A DNA stretch of 64,000 bases from Paracyclopina nana (GCA_019096065.1 JAGUCH010000002.1:6460501-6524500); one strand, 5' to 3'. Numbered from the stretch's first letter, positions 9,198 to 19,902 are shown. Numbers and translations are program-made. Notes: generated by a model not told the origin, from the letters alone.

Positions 9198-9531
9198 CCC
9201 ACGCTCCCTGGAGAGGGCGAATATGATAAGAAGAATTCGATGCAAGTTCACGCCCCGCCGGAACTGAGATATAGATTACTGAATATGTAAAATTGTTGAG
9301 ATAACACGTGTAAATCGGCTCAGTCAATATAAGTATTTCATTAAGAACACATCTTTTCTTTAAAGCGTATATTTCAATGTACAACTCTTGTTTAAGTCTC
9401 CATTAGATTCGCGTTGTCGTTGTTGGCATTTTCCCAAACACAAACAAAATTGAAAATTGTCAAAATGCCCTGTGCAGCATTTTTGTGTCATTCTGGAAGA
9501 ACCAAGGAGCTTAAAGCAGTGTGCACTGCCA
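9198..9531. other. 3' flank of damaged BEL element, possible LTR
   Basis: No gene. After the stop there is a purine-rich stretch (GGAGAGGGCGAA) and a segment starting TGAGATATAG with a TATAAG box near 9329 that ends near 9442 in CACA. This could be a 3' LTR, but no matching 5' copy exists in the window. Confidence 0.25.
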
Positions 9532-10003
9532 CTGCAGTGCTAGAAATTCCAAGATTTACTCAAATATGATGAAGAATTCGCGGCAATGCTGGAAATCAAC
9601 TAATTCGTGGCAATGCTGGAAATTCCAAGATCAAATGATGACAAATTCGTGGCAATGCTGGAAATTCCAAGATCAAATGATGACAAATTCGTGGCAATGC
9701 TGGAATGACCAATATCATTTAAAATAGGATGACTATTCGTGGCAATGCTGGAATGTCCAAGATCTCTTCAAATTGGATGACTAATTTGTGACAATGCTGG
9801 AAAGTCCAAGATCTCTTCAAATTGGATGACTAATTTGTGACAATGCTGGAAAGTCCAAGATCATTTCAAATTGGATGCCAAATTTGTAGCAATGTCGGAA
9901 GCTCCAAGATCATTTCAAATTGGATGACTAATTCATGACAATGCTGGAATGTCCAAGATCAATTCAAATTTGATGATGAATTCGTGACAATGCTGGAATT
10001 TCA
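9532..10003. repeat. Minisatellite, unit about 42-49 bp, roughly 10 copies
   Basis: Imperfect head-to-tail copies built on the core GGCAATGCTGGAA followed by TCCAAGATC and GATGACAAATTCGT. The unit is about 42 bp in the left copies and about 49 bp in the right copies, which carry an extra TTCAAATTGG segment. No coding signal; a 68-codon ORF inside it is only the translated repeat. Confidence 0.85.
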
Positions 10004-10471
10004 GAAGCTTTTGGATTTGAGCACAATTGCCAATTTTTATAAAGGATGGCAAGTCATATTTTAGTTCTATTCTCGTGTCTTATCAGAAGTACAAAATTTG
10101 GCTTTTTAGAGCATATTTTTACTACTTTTGAGATGTATCTGGCAACACTGAAATAAATGTGAGAAATGCCCATTCGGAATTTGATTTACTTAACAAGAAG
10201 TAAAAAGTTAAGGTCATGGAAAGCTTAAATGAAACTTTATGTCTCAAAGGACATTTTATGAGCTGATATGATAGTTTTAATGAATATAAAAGGAGAATTT
10301 AAAGAATTTAGAATTTAGGTGGCTGATGTTAGGCAACATCAAGCCGGCCACAATCTGCCAGGCTGACAGCTGTTCCGAATTGGTTCCTAATAAAGAATCT
10401 CTAAAACCTCTCATTTTCGGTGTATGTTACCCTATTACGTAGTGGAGCGAAGTGGGCGGAGTTATATCTAG
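10004..10471. other. Non-coding stretch with an LTR-like relic
   Basis: No gene seen. The segment from about 10328 (TGTTAGGCAACATC) through an AATAAAG signal near 10390 to about 10440 looks like the R-U5 part of an old LTR, but no partner copy or flanking duplication was found. Confidence 0.25.
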
Positions 10472-10653
10472 AACACTATTCTTGCTGAAAAATATAATTG
10501 ATGAAATAAATAAGCAGCTGACTTTTTTTACAACATTATTCTTGCCAAAAAATATAATTGATAAAATGTAAATAAGCAGCTGACTTTTTGTAATAGTCTT
10601 ATTTGTACTAAAAAAATTTATTTGGCAAAATGGGAAAAAGTAGCTTGACTTTT
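10472..10653. repeat. Tandem repeat, about 60-bp unit, three copies
   Basis: Two close copies, each containing ATTCTTGC, AAAATATAATTGAT and AATAAGCAGCTGACTTTTT, followed by a third more decayed copy ending in GTAGCTTGACTTTTA. Non-coding. Confidence 0.65.
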
Positions 10654-10920
10654 ATGTTTATGTTAAAATCATTTTGAATTTAGAGTAAAGCTAAAGAAGT
10701 CAGCAGAGAAATGTAAGTAAAGAGCTATTACAATTTTTAAACTATTATTTTTTTAAAAATATAAAAAAGTAATAAAATATTTAAAAAAATAATAAACATG
10801 TTTAGTCTGTGAAATATCAGAGTTTTGATTCCATTAATTCATTCCAGGTGCAAAATGCATTTCACAAGTTTAAAGCATGAAGAAGGTATGTCTTTTTAAA
10901 AAAAATAATCATGGTTATTG

Positions 10921-11045
10921 CACATGTTGCGCACTTTAGTAGTTGCGCATGTTGCGCATTCTAGTAGTTGCGCATGTTGCGCATTCTAGTAGTTTGTTGC
11001 GCATATTGCGTATATTGCGTATATTGCGCATATTGCGTATTTTAG
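10921..11045. repeat. TGCGCA-rich tandem array
   Basis: Three units of about 25 bp, each with two TTGCGCATG/T blocks and a CTAGTAG spacer, then about five 9-bp units of the form TTGCGCATA or TTGCGTATA. The palindrome TGCGCA occurs many times in 125 bp. Flanking sequence up to 11304 is AT-rich with nothing recognisable. Confidence 0.8.
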
Positions 11046-11304
11046 TATATCCCAAATTTTTTGCAGCACTGTGCTGGCTCATCAGAAAGGTGGATGATTC
11101 GAAAGGATATTTTTTATGGTAAAAAGGTGGAAGACATAAGGCCTCTGGCTACTAAAAAAAGTTTCAAAATTGTTTATGAACATCAAATGTTTAACCAATT
11201 TTAAGTGAAATTGAATAAATGATTTTTTCGTGAAAGTGACTTTTAATCAATTCAGGTAAAATGGGCCTGAATTTTGAGTAACTATGAATTTTGTGGTCTA
11301 AATC

Positions 11305-11471
11305 AAAAGGGGATGTCTCACAATTGGCATTTGGCGCGCGGGATTTCTCCACATATGCATAAGAGGAAAGAAGCGAAGTTTAGCGAGCTGCTGCAGCAGC
11401 CTCGCTGCTGACCTTACGTACATGCTGAGAAATCCCGCGCTCCAAATGCCGATTTTGAGACATCCCCTTTT
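11305..11471. mobile_element. Foldback MITE with 40-bp inverted repeats
   Basis: Left arm 11305-11349 starts AAAAGGGGATGTCTCA and runs to GGGATTTCTC; the right arm 11427-11471 is its near-perfect reverse complement, ending GAGACATCCCCTTTT. A few mismatches lie in the GGCATTTGG region. The 77-bp centre contains CTGCTGCAGCAG. No target duplication could be fixed because both flanks are A/T-rich. Confidence 0.8.
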
Positions 11472-12157
11472 TTAAAATGAAACTTTTTAAAAATCTCAAA
11501 ACTAAAAAAGATGGCTTAAGTTTCACGCTTTCCAACGCAACGGTATCCATTGTGCCTAGTATTTCTAGAAGTTTTAACACATACTTTTGATTTTAAAGTG
11601 TACAGAAATCTCCGGGACAAACTGTATGTGGCTAATATAAAAGTAATTATGAAACAAGCTTTGCTGCGCAGCTCACAATCGTACGCAGCACGTGGTTTAA
11701 AAAGGCTAAAATATTGTGCTGATGCTAAAAACGGAATACAATAGCCTTCACAGATGACGTGGAGTGAAAAATATCGTGCAGCTTCGCAAAAGCCATCCAT
11801 CAGATGATCCAATCCTTAGATCCTTTACATGGGAGAGTCAGGGCAGGGAGAGCAGCAACAGCAGCGACGTTTCTCCCTTTATAAAATCCGCTTGGGATGC
11901 GTTGAATGGCTTCAGTTGCGGCTGGATCGCGCTCCCTGTACGTTGTAGCTGTCGACGACGCGGCTTTGGCACTCCCAAAGAGACAGGAGAAAACCACGTC
12001 GCCAGATCTGCGGAATTCACGACCGAAATCTAGTAAGTCTATCCGCCAACTTTTAGACGTTGTTGATTTTTTATGCCGTTCACGGCCAAGTTACGGGTTG
12101 GCGCTCGCCGGCACGCCGGCCTGTCGTCGGCTCATTTGTTGTTTTGAGGCCGTGAGG
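11472..12157. other. Flank and probable 5' region of GUK1
   Basis: No separate gene. The right part (about 11830-12157) is GC-richer and has several short open frames, and it is probably the 5' UTR and promoter of the guanylate kinase gene. Confidence 0.3.
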
Positions 12158-13064
12158 ATGGCCACGCTCACAAAAACATTGCTCCGGGCCGAGTGCCTCG
12201 TGCTAAGACGCCGTTTTTCTTGCAGTACCTCCGCACTCAGCATGGCGGCCAGACCCTTGGTAATGTGCGGCCCTTCGGGCGTTGGCAAGTCGACCATCGT
12301 TGCCAGGATCACGTCAGCCTACCCAGAGGCCTTTGGTTTTTCAGTTTCGCACACCACGAGGAAACCCAGGGAGGGCGAGGCAGACGGCGTCAATTATCAC
12401 TACGTGACGAAGGAAGTCATGGAAGCCATGATCGCCAACGATGAGTTCATCGAACATGCTGTGTTCTCTGGCAATATGTACGGCACGAGCAAGGCTGCCG
12501 TCAAGGCGGTCAAGGACCTGGGTCGCATGTGTATTCTTGATATTGTGAGTAACATCAAACTTTTGACGATTTAGCGGAATTTCGTTCAACACCATTTATT
12601 GTAGTTTGACAGTATATTCAAAGTTGATTAATTAAAATTAACATCATGCGGTAGTCAATGCAGAGCTATACTCAATTTTTAATCAATAAAAGGAGCTTTA
12701 GCAGACGATCTCCCTATACTCGTCCACGTCATGCCATAAAGCGCTTCAATCAGTAATCTCATATTTATAGGACATGCAAGGCGTTAAGCAGATCAAGAAG
12801 ACTGACTTGGACCCTTTGTACGTGTTCATCAAGCCTCCCTCAATGGACGAGCTCGAGCGCAGATTACGAGGCCGCCAAACAGAGACCGAGGAAAGCATTC
12901 AGAAGAGGCTGTCCGCAGCTGCTGCGGAGATGGAATATGGCGATACGCCGGGCAACTTTGACCTTATCATTGTGAACGACGACGTTGAGGCTGCTGGCAA
13001 TAAGATGATGGAATTCTTACAGCCTCATGTTGAAGCTCTGCTAAAGGAGTTGGCAGAAAAATAG
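12158..13064 (+). CDS. GUK1: Guanylate kinase, two exons
   Basis: Exons 12158-12544 and 12771-13064, joined across a 226-bp GT-AG intron in phase 0 (ILDI then DMQGVKQIK). The enzyme transfers phosphate from ATP to GMP to make GDP. The P-loop GPSGVGKST and the GMP-binding segment SVSHTTRKPREGE are intact; the C-terminal helical region ends LLKELAEK. From the ATG at 12242 (MAARPLVMCG) the protein is 198 aa, the usual cytosolic length. The upstream in-frame ATG at 12158 adds 28 residues (MATLTKTLLRAECLVLRRRF and on), Arg/Ser-rich with one acidic residue, which reads as a mitochondrial presequence. Both products may be made from one mRNA; which start dominates is not decidable here. Tail to tail with PSMB4, 323 bp apart. 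Confidence 0.93.
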
Positions 13065-13387
13065 ACCTTTATGGATATACTTACATAGAGTTGATGTGAT
13101 AAAAAGTACCAGCCGAGCAGATTTGATTGCCTAGTATCAAATGCACATTATTTACCTTTACGAAAAAATCACGCCAATCTACAGTGAGATCTAGATGACC
13201 TACAATGGATATCCGCAAGAAGAATATACCTCCTACTATCATACTATGCAATTTGATATAATTTTATCGTTGTAGAGCTTGCACCATTGTCCACTTTTTC
13301 CATGTAAAAATAAATCCACGCCAACATTATTTCTTATCATCGATTTATTTTAAAGTAGAAGTACATCATGAACAAGACCATCTTACT
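13065..13387. other. Convergent 3' UTRs of GUK1 and PSMB4
   Basis: No gene. An AATAAA near 13308 on the plus strand lies close to the PSMB4 3' end, so the two mature transcripts may overlap. Confidence 0.4.
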
Positions 13388-14292
13388 TCATTCATAGCCG
13401 ACAATAAGCTTGGCCACTTCCCAGTTGGAGTCAATTCTGATGGGACCCTCAACTTCCGTACCTTCGTCAGTGATGGTGGCAATGTGGTACTTGTCAGTAG
13501 CTCTGCAATCTCGCAGAAAGGAGAGGCGAATGCATTTCAAGATTAACTCACGAGCTTGCTCTTTAGTTAGGTTGTCTGTGGTTCCAATTTTTTCCAAGGC
13601 ATCACTGAAATGGGCAAAATTAATAAGAAGACCGTACGCAAGAAAGCGAATTAGTTACTTTATCAAAGGAATGGCCATAGCTGCACCGATTCCAGTGGCA
13701 ATCGCATTTTCGGTGAAAGCAGTTCCAATCATGTCAACGCAGCCCAAAAACGGCTTTCCTTCTTGCATTCCACCAACAATCAGCTTGTTCCACAAAGGGT
13801 CGAACCTGACAAATGAGTAGGAGAAAATGAACTGGGGAATATATTCAAATGAGTCTTTTCGCAATACTTAGACCGACGATTGTACATGACTCGAGTAAGC
13901 CAAGTGTACAAAGATTCCGGGCGCATGGTCACACCACCTCCACGAATTTCCTCGTCATTCTGCTTGCTCTTAATAACATCGTGAAGGTACTGGAAATCGG
14001 CGATGTCGCCAGAGCTTGCAATCGCAGTGGTGTCGTTGATTTTGTGGACACGTTGAATGTCAGGGTAACGAGCGAGGCTTCCATAGCTGCCCAAACAATC
14101 AGCAGCAAGGATCACGCCGTCTTTAAATTTCAGACCAAAGACGGACGTTCCAGTTGTAATAGGGTATTGAGAACGAGTATCGGGTCCATTCTTTGACTGA
14201 GACTTTCCAGGGAATTGGTAAAATCCCGAAGGAGATGGGCCATTAGCCCAAAAGGGACCAGCTTCTGTACCAAAAGGACCGCTAAACGCCAT
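13388..14292 (-). CDS. PSMB4: 20S proteasome subunit beta type-4 (beta 7)
   Basis: Three exons on the minus strand: 14292-13868, 13805-13659 and 13604-13388, with introns of 62 and 54 bp, both in phase 2. The product is 262 aa, as expected for the family (human 264). It is a non-catalytic beta-ring subunit of the 20S proteasome. Family marks are TTGTSVFGLKF at the processed N-terminus, GSYGSLARYPDI, ASSGDIADFQYL, LTRVMYNRRSK and the C-terminal WEVAKLIVGYE. The Thr nucleophile arrangement of the active subunits is not conserved, as normal for this subunit. Start at 14292 is the only ATG before MAFSGPFG. It shares a 500-bp divergent promoter gap with ATP5PD. Confidence 0.96.
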
Positions 14293-14792
14293 AATAATTG
14301 GAGGGCTTCAAAGCTTTCGATAGACGAACTTTTCTGAAATCCAGCTTATCCTGATTTTATTTACCAAAGTCGCTTTGTCACGAATCAGCTGAATTCGCCG
14401 AATAGTGAAATTGGAATGTCATGATTTAATTTACGCTTAGTATTGCATGAAATAATTATTAAAAATCAATTATAACTTCATTTATCATTGGTAAAATCAC
14501 TGTTACTAATGGAAAACAAAAATTAAACGAATTCATTGCTAATGGTCTTATAATTTTTACTACATCTGCATGAGCATTACAAGCTTACAAGCTACCAGAA
14601 GATTGGCCAATAAGCTGCACTTTAGTATTCTGGCATTACTGGAAAATATTTGGCGAAATTTTTAGCTTTACACCCTTAGCTCTTGTTTTGATTCTCGTCA
14701 GCCATCAACCTCCATCTTGAAAGGTAAAACTCGGTGTTTTTTCCTCTCATTTAGAGCCGCGTATAGCGACTATATTTCATTGAGGTCTCAAC
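14293..14792. promoter_or_regulatory. Divergent promoter gap PSMB4/ATP5PD
   Basis: A 500-bp non-coding interval between two head-to-head housekeeping genes. It must hold both promoters. No clear TATA box is seen close to either start; the middle is AT-rich. Confidence 0.5.
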
Positions 14793-15396
14793 ATGGCTGC
14801 TCGTCGGGTTGCTACAACAGCTGTGGACTGGGCCGAATTCGCTCGCAAGATCCCTGCTTCTCAAAAACCCTCTTTCCAAGCTTTTAAGCAAAAGTTTGAT
14901 GGCTACTTGAGGACGGTGAACGCATTGCCCGAAGCCTCACCCAAGATCGACTTTGCTGCCTACAAGTCGAAAATCGCTGTTGCTGGAATGGTAGATGATT
15001 TTCAAAAGAAATACGATGCTCTGCAGATCCCTTATCCCAAGGACAACTTCACCTCGGCGGTGAGATCTCTGTTGTAGAATGCCACGTTCAGATCCTATTG
15101 GTCACATATTATGTTCTTTTTAGATTGATCAGCAGGCTGTTGCAAAGAAGGCAGAATATGAAAAGTTCGTTGCCAACTCGAAGCAGTCCATTGTTGCCCT
15201 CGAGGCTGAACGTGCTAAATGGGAAGCCATGTTGCCAGTTGAGGAGATGAACTTGGAGGAGGCCTTGACCATGGTCCCTGAATTGAACATCGCCGTCAAC
15301 GTAAACAAGCCCCGATTCTGGCCCCATGACGAAGACTACGAGGAATGGAAGAAGAACGCCATCAAGATTCAAAAAGAGATGGGCGATGAACATTAA
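14793..15396 (+). CDS. ATP5PD: Mitochondrial ATP synthase subunit d
   Basis: Exons 14793-15059 and 15124-15396 joined across a 64-bp phase-0 intron; product 179 aa, close to the insect subunit. Subunit d belongs to the peripheral stalk of the F1Fo ATP synthase on the matrix side of the inner mitochondrial membrane. Typical features are MAARRVATTAVDWAEFARKI at the start, a long charged helical middle (EYEKFVANSKQSIVALEAE) and the C-terminal segment NKPRFWPHDEDYEEWKK. Without splicing the first exon would run into a stop at 15075. Tail to tail with C2orf42, only 38 bp between stop codons. Confidence 0.95.
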
Positions 15397-15434
15397 ATAA
15401 TCTATTCATCTTGCAGTTCGAATACATAGTGATC

Positions 15435-17390
15435 TTAAGTCGGATCGTCGGTCACATTAGAAACCACTTGGCCATTGCGCTGATGTCCATACTCAAATTT
15501 GATGCGCATCTCTCCAATTTTACTTTTGGGTAAGATATCAGGTACCTAAAAAGAGAGTAGTCCAAGTCTACTAGTAGCGCCTCGTTTGCTTGCAATATAA
15601 CTCACATATTCAATTGTGAACGGCGTCACGTTGCGAGGGTCAGACGACATTTGTCCCACTTTGAGAAAAGTCTTGAACTCCAGAGGTCGAATCAATTTTG
15701 CCTTCTTATTGGGAGTCCCGTTGTTCTCACAGCTTTCATTTGCAACTAGTTTGAACGTGCCGTCAGCGGCCTTGGTGAATTTCCGACTCACCTCAAGAGC
15801 GACAAGAGGCGTATCAAAAACTTGCTTCACGTGAAGAACATTGGTTAACAGCCAGGTATATCGGGTGAAGGTGCCCGTTGGCAGAACTTGCTTTTGCACA
15901 AATGCCTGGGTCGAATTGGGTAAGCGTTTTTTGCGACTTCCCGCAGAGATGCGCTCCATCAAAAAGTTGAAGAAATGCTGTGGCACAGTAGAGAACACTA
16001 GAGGCTCCGGCTGACCCGAGAATCCATAATGCATGGTCACGTTAATTCTTTCAGTCACGCCAGCAAGCCAATCTAGAGCTGTTAGGAGTGGATATGCTGC
16101 AGGGTTATTCACTCTAGTCCCATCGGTGCTACTCTCCAGCGAAAAATTGGAGCGCTGAGCTTCGCTGCTGCTTTCTTTCAACTTAAGAGGCCCTAGAATG
16201 TCGTCAGGTGTGATAGACTCCATTTCAATTTCGAAAGCTGAATCCAGATCTGAGCCGTTTTTGCTCGTGATCACGACATCAGCTGGTAATGAGAAAAGGT
16301 CCGAATTGTCTCCCTCTAATACTTCCACCTTGATGTTGCTGCCGTCTTCTCCCAAAATGGCTATGACCTGCTGCATGCTAGAAACCACTTGCTCATCTGA
16401 GATAAATCTGGTGAATTCCTTGGCCAGAATGTGCTCGCTGGAGAAAGCAGCCATGCACGAGTAGAAATGGATGCAACGGGCTTTCACTTCAGGTGAATTA
16501 GAGGCATACATTTCTGGAGAGTTCAGTGCAACTATGGAGGCGTTTTTCTTCTTGTTTTGCTGATTAGATGCATTCAATGAGCCCGTCAAAGTACACGTGC
16601 AACCAAATCTTCCGCTACTGTTATCAGAAGTTGAGCTGCTGAGGAAACTCGTATGCAGGTATCCCAGAGGAAAATCGTCCTCTTTATCACATTTCACAAC
16701 CATGCACGAGCGAGCGACTCGTTGAACGAGTGGGCCATCTCTGCGTGCTTTAAGCCAAATTGTTTGCTTCCAATCAGGCGAAATGCACATCGAATTCAAT
16801 ATGGAATGTTTGACCGTGAAGGGCTGCGATTCCACCTGGTCTCGTTGCGAGACACATGCTGTCACATGAACGCACGCATCATTCTCCGAGAGTTTGACCG
16901 GTTGATTGCGTTTTGCACATCCCCCGACGTAACACGTTCCTTTTGACGGCGTCAGATCCACGCTTTCAAGCTGTAGCAAAATCGGGTTGGGGGTTGCGTT
17001 GCTGGATTCTTCGTTGTTTACGTCCTCATACTCGATTTGGACAAAACCGCGCAAATGCTCAGGGCAACGCTCTTTTACTCGAACAGAGAATGTGGTAGCC
17101 CACGAAAGGCAAGAGGAACTTTGGTCTGTGATGATCTTGCACGCATCCAGATTGACTCTGCGGGGCTTGTCAATGATCTCCTTGAACACCATATCGCAGA
17201 GGCTGTTTTTGCAACTGAGTCCTCGGGTCCCATTTAATGTTCCACATTGGGGGCAACTGAGGAGATCATTTAATCAGTGCTAGTGGTACTTGCAACATCG
17301 AGCTTACCTCCTAATTCCTCTACGAGTTGCCTTGCCCAAGTCTCCAAGAAGGAGCTTCTTCTTTAATTTGAGATCAGATGACATTTCCAT
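15435..17390 (-). CDS. C2orf42: C2orf42 homologue
   Basis: Three exons on the minus strand: 17390-17308, 17256-15606 and 15545-15435, introns 51 and 60 bp; product 614 aa. The protein family is conserved in animals but its function is not established. The short first exon ([13 protein letters not shown]) and the CX2C-type site [15 protein letters not shown] that spans into exon 2 match the vertebrate N-terminus. Conserved blocks follow: [67 protein letters not shown], and in the last exon [20 protein letters not shown]. An in-frame second ATG sits two codons after the first. It is head to head with YJU2 (362 bp) and tail to tail with ATP5PD. Confidence 0.93.
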
Positions 17391-17752
17391 CCCACACTTT
17401 GATTCACCCACAGTCAGTTCTCACTTCGGTCAGTGCGGTGCTACACTATTTAGGCGACAGATCGAATTGTATTACAATTGACAAATCTGTGATCTCAAAA
17501 TGGGCTTTAGTTCAGCTATGATAAATTTTTGTCGTTCCTAGCAATTTCGAAAAATCATAAAGGATCTTAAAAAAATCTTTTATTTTCTTGGGAAAGAGTC
17601 TTTTATTCAATAAAATGTTGTAATTTGTGTTCGTATTGGCCTTAAAGCTACTGAACTGACTAATCATAACAAAACTAATCAAAACAGTCAAATTATCGAA
17701 ATAAGAACGTTCACTGAGCGAAAGGTAGGAAAGAGGAAAATCGTTTATCAAA
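17391..17752. promoter_or_regulatory. Divergent promoter gap C2orf42/YJU2
   Basis: A 362-bp non-coding interval between two head-to-head genes. No TATA box close to either start. A long AT-rich block lies on the YJU2 side. Confidence 0.5.
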
Positions 17753-18694
17753 ATGTCTGAGCGAAAAGTTCTCAACAAATATTACCCTCCGGATTTCGAT
17801 CCGTCCAAAATTCCGAGGAATAAGGAGCCTCGCAATAAAACATTTACTATTCGTCTCATGGCGCCATGTAACATGCGTTGCACAACTTGTGGCGAGTACA
17901 TTTACAAAGGACGCAAGTTTAATGCTCGCAAAGAAGACGTGGATGATATGAACCACCTCGGGCTGAGAATCTACAGATTCTACATCAAGTGCACAGCTTG
18001 CCTTTCCGAGATCTCGTTCCGCACAGATCCTGCAAATACCGACTATGTGCTTGAAGCGGGCGCAACTCGTAACTTCGAGGCCTTGGCAAAGGCCGAAAAG
18101 CAAGCCGAACTCGAAGATAAAGCCCATCAAGAAGAGCTACAAAATAATCCCATGAAATTGCTGGAGGAGCGGACTGAAGTCTCAAAAAATGAAATGGAGA
18201 GGATGGAGGCTCTGGAGGAGCTTCAAGAGATGAACAAAAGGATGGTCAAAGTTGACTACGACTCGATGCTTTCAAAGTACGATAGGATTCGAGAAGAGGA
18301 GATAAAATTGCAGGAGAAGGATGACGAAACGTTTATTAAGAGTGTCTTTGGCCAAGAGCCGTCTGGATCCAAAGTGAAACGCATTTTAGACGATGGTAGC
18401 AGTAGTGATGAAGATCGGCCTAAAATGAAGCTCGCCAAGCCAGATAAACCAACGGATTTATTGGGCAAAGCTCCAGAAAATCGGGATCAGAAAGCAACCT
18501 CAAAAGCATGGGAGAAAAGCATAGGCGCTCTTGGGTCATCAAATAGTTTGAAGAAAAACTTGCTTGTTAAGCCCAAGAGCAGTAGCAGTGCTCTCGTGAA
18601 AAAAGTCGAGCCTGTCGTAACTCCAAAAAAACCTACCAATAATTCAATTGGTCTGATTGCCAACTACAGTGACTCTGACAGTAATGGAGAATAG
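17753..18694 (+). CDS. YJU2: Splicing factor YJU2 (CCDC94 family)
   Basis: Intronless, 313 aa. YJU2 joins the catalytic spliceosome and promotes the first transesterification. The N-terminus MSERKVLNKYYPPDFDPSKI is almost invariant in the family. A zinc-binding set of four cysteines is present at residues 43, 46, 80 and 83 (MRCTTCGEYIYKG and FYIKCTACL), followed by SFRTDPANTDYVLEAGATRN. The middle is a charged coiled coil (residues about 115-200) and the C-terminus is Ser/Lys-rich and disordered, ending NYSDSDSNGE. Start context is AAAATGT. Shares a divergent promoter gap with C2orf42. Confidence 0.96.
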   Translation: MSERKVLNKYYPPDFDPSKIPRNKEPRNKTFTIRLMAPCNMRCTTCGEYIYKGRKFNARKEDVDDMNHLGLRIYRFYIKCTACLSEISFRTDPANTDYVLEAGATRNFEALAKAEKQAELEDKAHQEELQNNPMKLLEERTEVSKNEMERMEALEELQEMNKRMVKVDYDSMLSKYDRIREEEIKLQEKDDETFIKSVFGQEPSGSKVKRILDDGSSSDEDRPKMKLAKPDKPTDLLGKAPENRDQKATSKAWEKSIGALGSSNSLKKNLLVKPKSSSSALVKKVEPVVTPKKPTNNSIGLIANYSDSDSNGE

Positions 18695-18767
18695 CCATGA
18701 TGGCAATAAAACAATTTTTTGTGTTTTGCTATTTGACTTAGTTTATAGCTACCATTGAGATGACGAT

Positions 18768-19350
18768 TTAGGCTTGCATATTTTTATAGTTTTTATGGCA
18801 AAAAGGACACTCGTATAGCTTTATATGCACATTGAGGTGTTCTCTCGAGTTGTTCTTTGGGTAAAACGCCGATGACAAATATCACACGAGAATGGTTTCA
18901 CTTCTGCGTGCACTACACTATGAGCACGGAGGTGTGACTTGGATTTGTCTTGCCACACTCTTGACATAAGTAATTTTTCACAAGATTGTCCGTCCCAGCA
19001 TGCCTATCTAAATGCTCTTAGTAGCCCTTCTTAGTATACAATGTTTGGCCACGCGTTGCACACAAATGCACCTCACGCTTTTCTTTGTGACTCGGCGTTT
19101 TAATCACACTCATGCTCGTGTGTTCGCTCCATTCATCATTAGTCTTGAAAGACAAGGGGCATCTGTGATTCTTGCAATTATACGGCGAGGCACTCGTATG
19201 GGCATTGACGTAGTGAGAGTTTCGGTCAGCGAAGGTATTATTTGATTTATTTGGCACATTAGCACCATCATCAAGGCGAGTCTTGAGGTCAAAAACATTA
19301 AAGCATCTTGAGTTGGTGTTAAAGCATATGAAGCACTGATTTAGGCCCAT
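18768..19350 (-). pseudogene. C2H2 zinc-finger pseudogene
   Basis: On the minus strand, pieces of C2H2 fingers appear in different frames: YNCKNHRCPLSFKTNDEWSE near 19190-19130, a piece with EHLDRHAGT and YLCQECGK near 18990, then in another frame SHLRAHSVVHAEVKPFSCDI near 18890 with CHRRFTQ, and in a third frame REHLNVHIKLYECPFCH near 18800. A stop follows KKGY (about 19018), and at least two frame changes separate the fingers. The linker-like VKPFSCDIC shows it once was a true poly-zinc-finger gene. Introns cannot explain all breaks because no matching splice sites lie between the finger pieces. It sits about 70 bp after YJU2. Confidence 0.75.
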
Positions 19351-19692
19351 GTCTCTCGTTTGAAGGCTATGACGATCTTCCCTAAGACTCTCAGAATTTT
19401 CACATGTAAAGTCGCATTCGTTTTATACCCGTTTTTTGGCAATGTCAGACTCATATATAGATCAATTTCAAGATCAACTTTGAGTTTTTGTTTACTAGCT
19501 AGAAATTATTATAGTGCTACTAGGCAAGACTTCTTTGGCTAAGCGCATGGGTCCAGTTTTACAAAAGATTGCAAAGTATTAATTTCGTATTCTTGGAACA
19601 TATCAAAATGTTCCGTAGCCAATAAGGTTACAAGGCAACATTATTTTTACTGAACAAAAAAAGGACCCATTACTAATTGACCCTAAGATTAT
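19351..19692. other. Non-coding AT-rich stretch
   Basis: No gene or repeat recognised between the zinc-finger pseudogene and the 15-bp satellite. Confidence 0.4.
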
Positions 19693-19902
19693 GTTACATA
19701 GTTTCATGTCTCATAGCAAATGGTCTCATAGCATAATGTCCCATATCATTTGGTCTCATACCATATAGTCACATAGGAATTTGTCACATAGGCATTTGTC
19801 ACAAAGCATATTGTCACACAGCACAAAGGCCCATAGCAAATTGTCTCATAGCACAATGGCTCAAAGCATATTGTCACATAGTTTTTTGTCACATTGCAAA
19901 CA
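19693..19902. repeat. 15-bp satellite, 14 exact-length units
   Basis: Fourteen units of exactly 15 bp with consensus GTCACATAGCATATT and variants such as GTCTCATAGCAAATG. Length is kept strictly while letters vary, mostly in the last five positions. Stops occur in the frames checked, so it is non-coding. Region 19903-20154 beyond it holds nothing recognised. Confidence 0.88.

Larger units (their letters stand above)
1516..9442 (+). mobile_element. BEL/Pao retroelement, 5'-truncated and damaged
   Basis: Order of parts: zinc knuckle end of Gag, protease region, reverse transcriptase, RNase H, integrase, then an exonuclease-like ORF and a zinc-knuckle ORF. The frame is open from 1516. The 5' LTR, primer binding site and most of gag are absent. 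Pol carries one in-frame TGA (4309-4311), and the last two ORFs are split by a frame change near 8700. The 3' boundary is uncertain: a possible LTR starts near 9264 (TGAGATATAG) after the last ORF and could run to about 9442, but without a second copy this cannot be proved. The ORF order matches the intact element at 24.1-34.9 kb, so the two belong to related lineages, but they are strongly diverged. Confidence 0.8.

Noticed and set aside
19693-19902. CRISPR-like array
   Set aside because: Units are contiguous 15-mers without spacers and the genome is animal.
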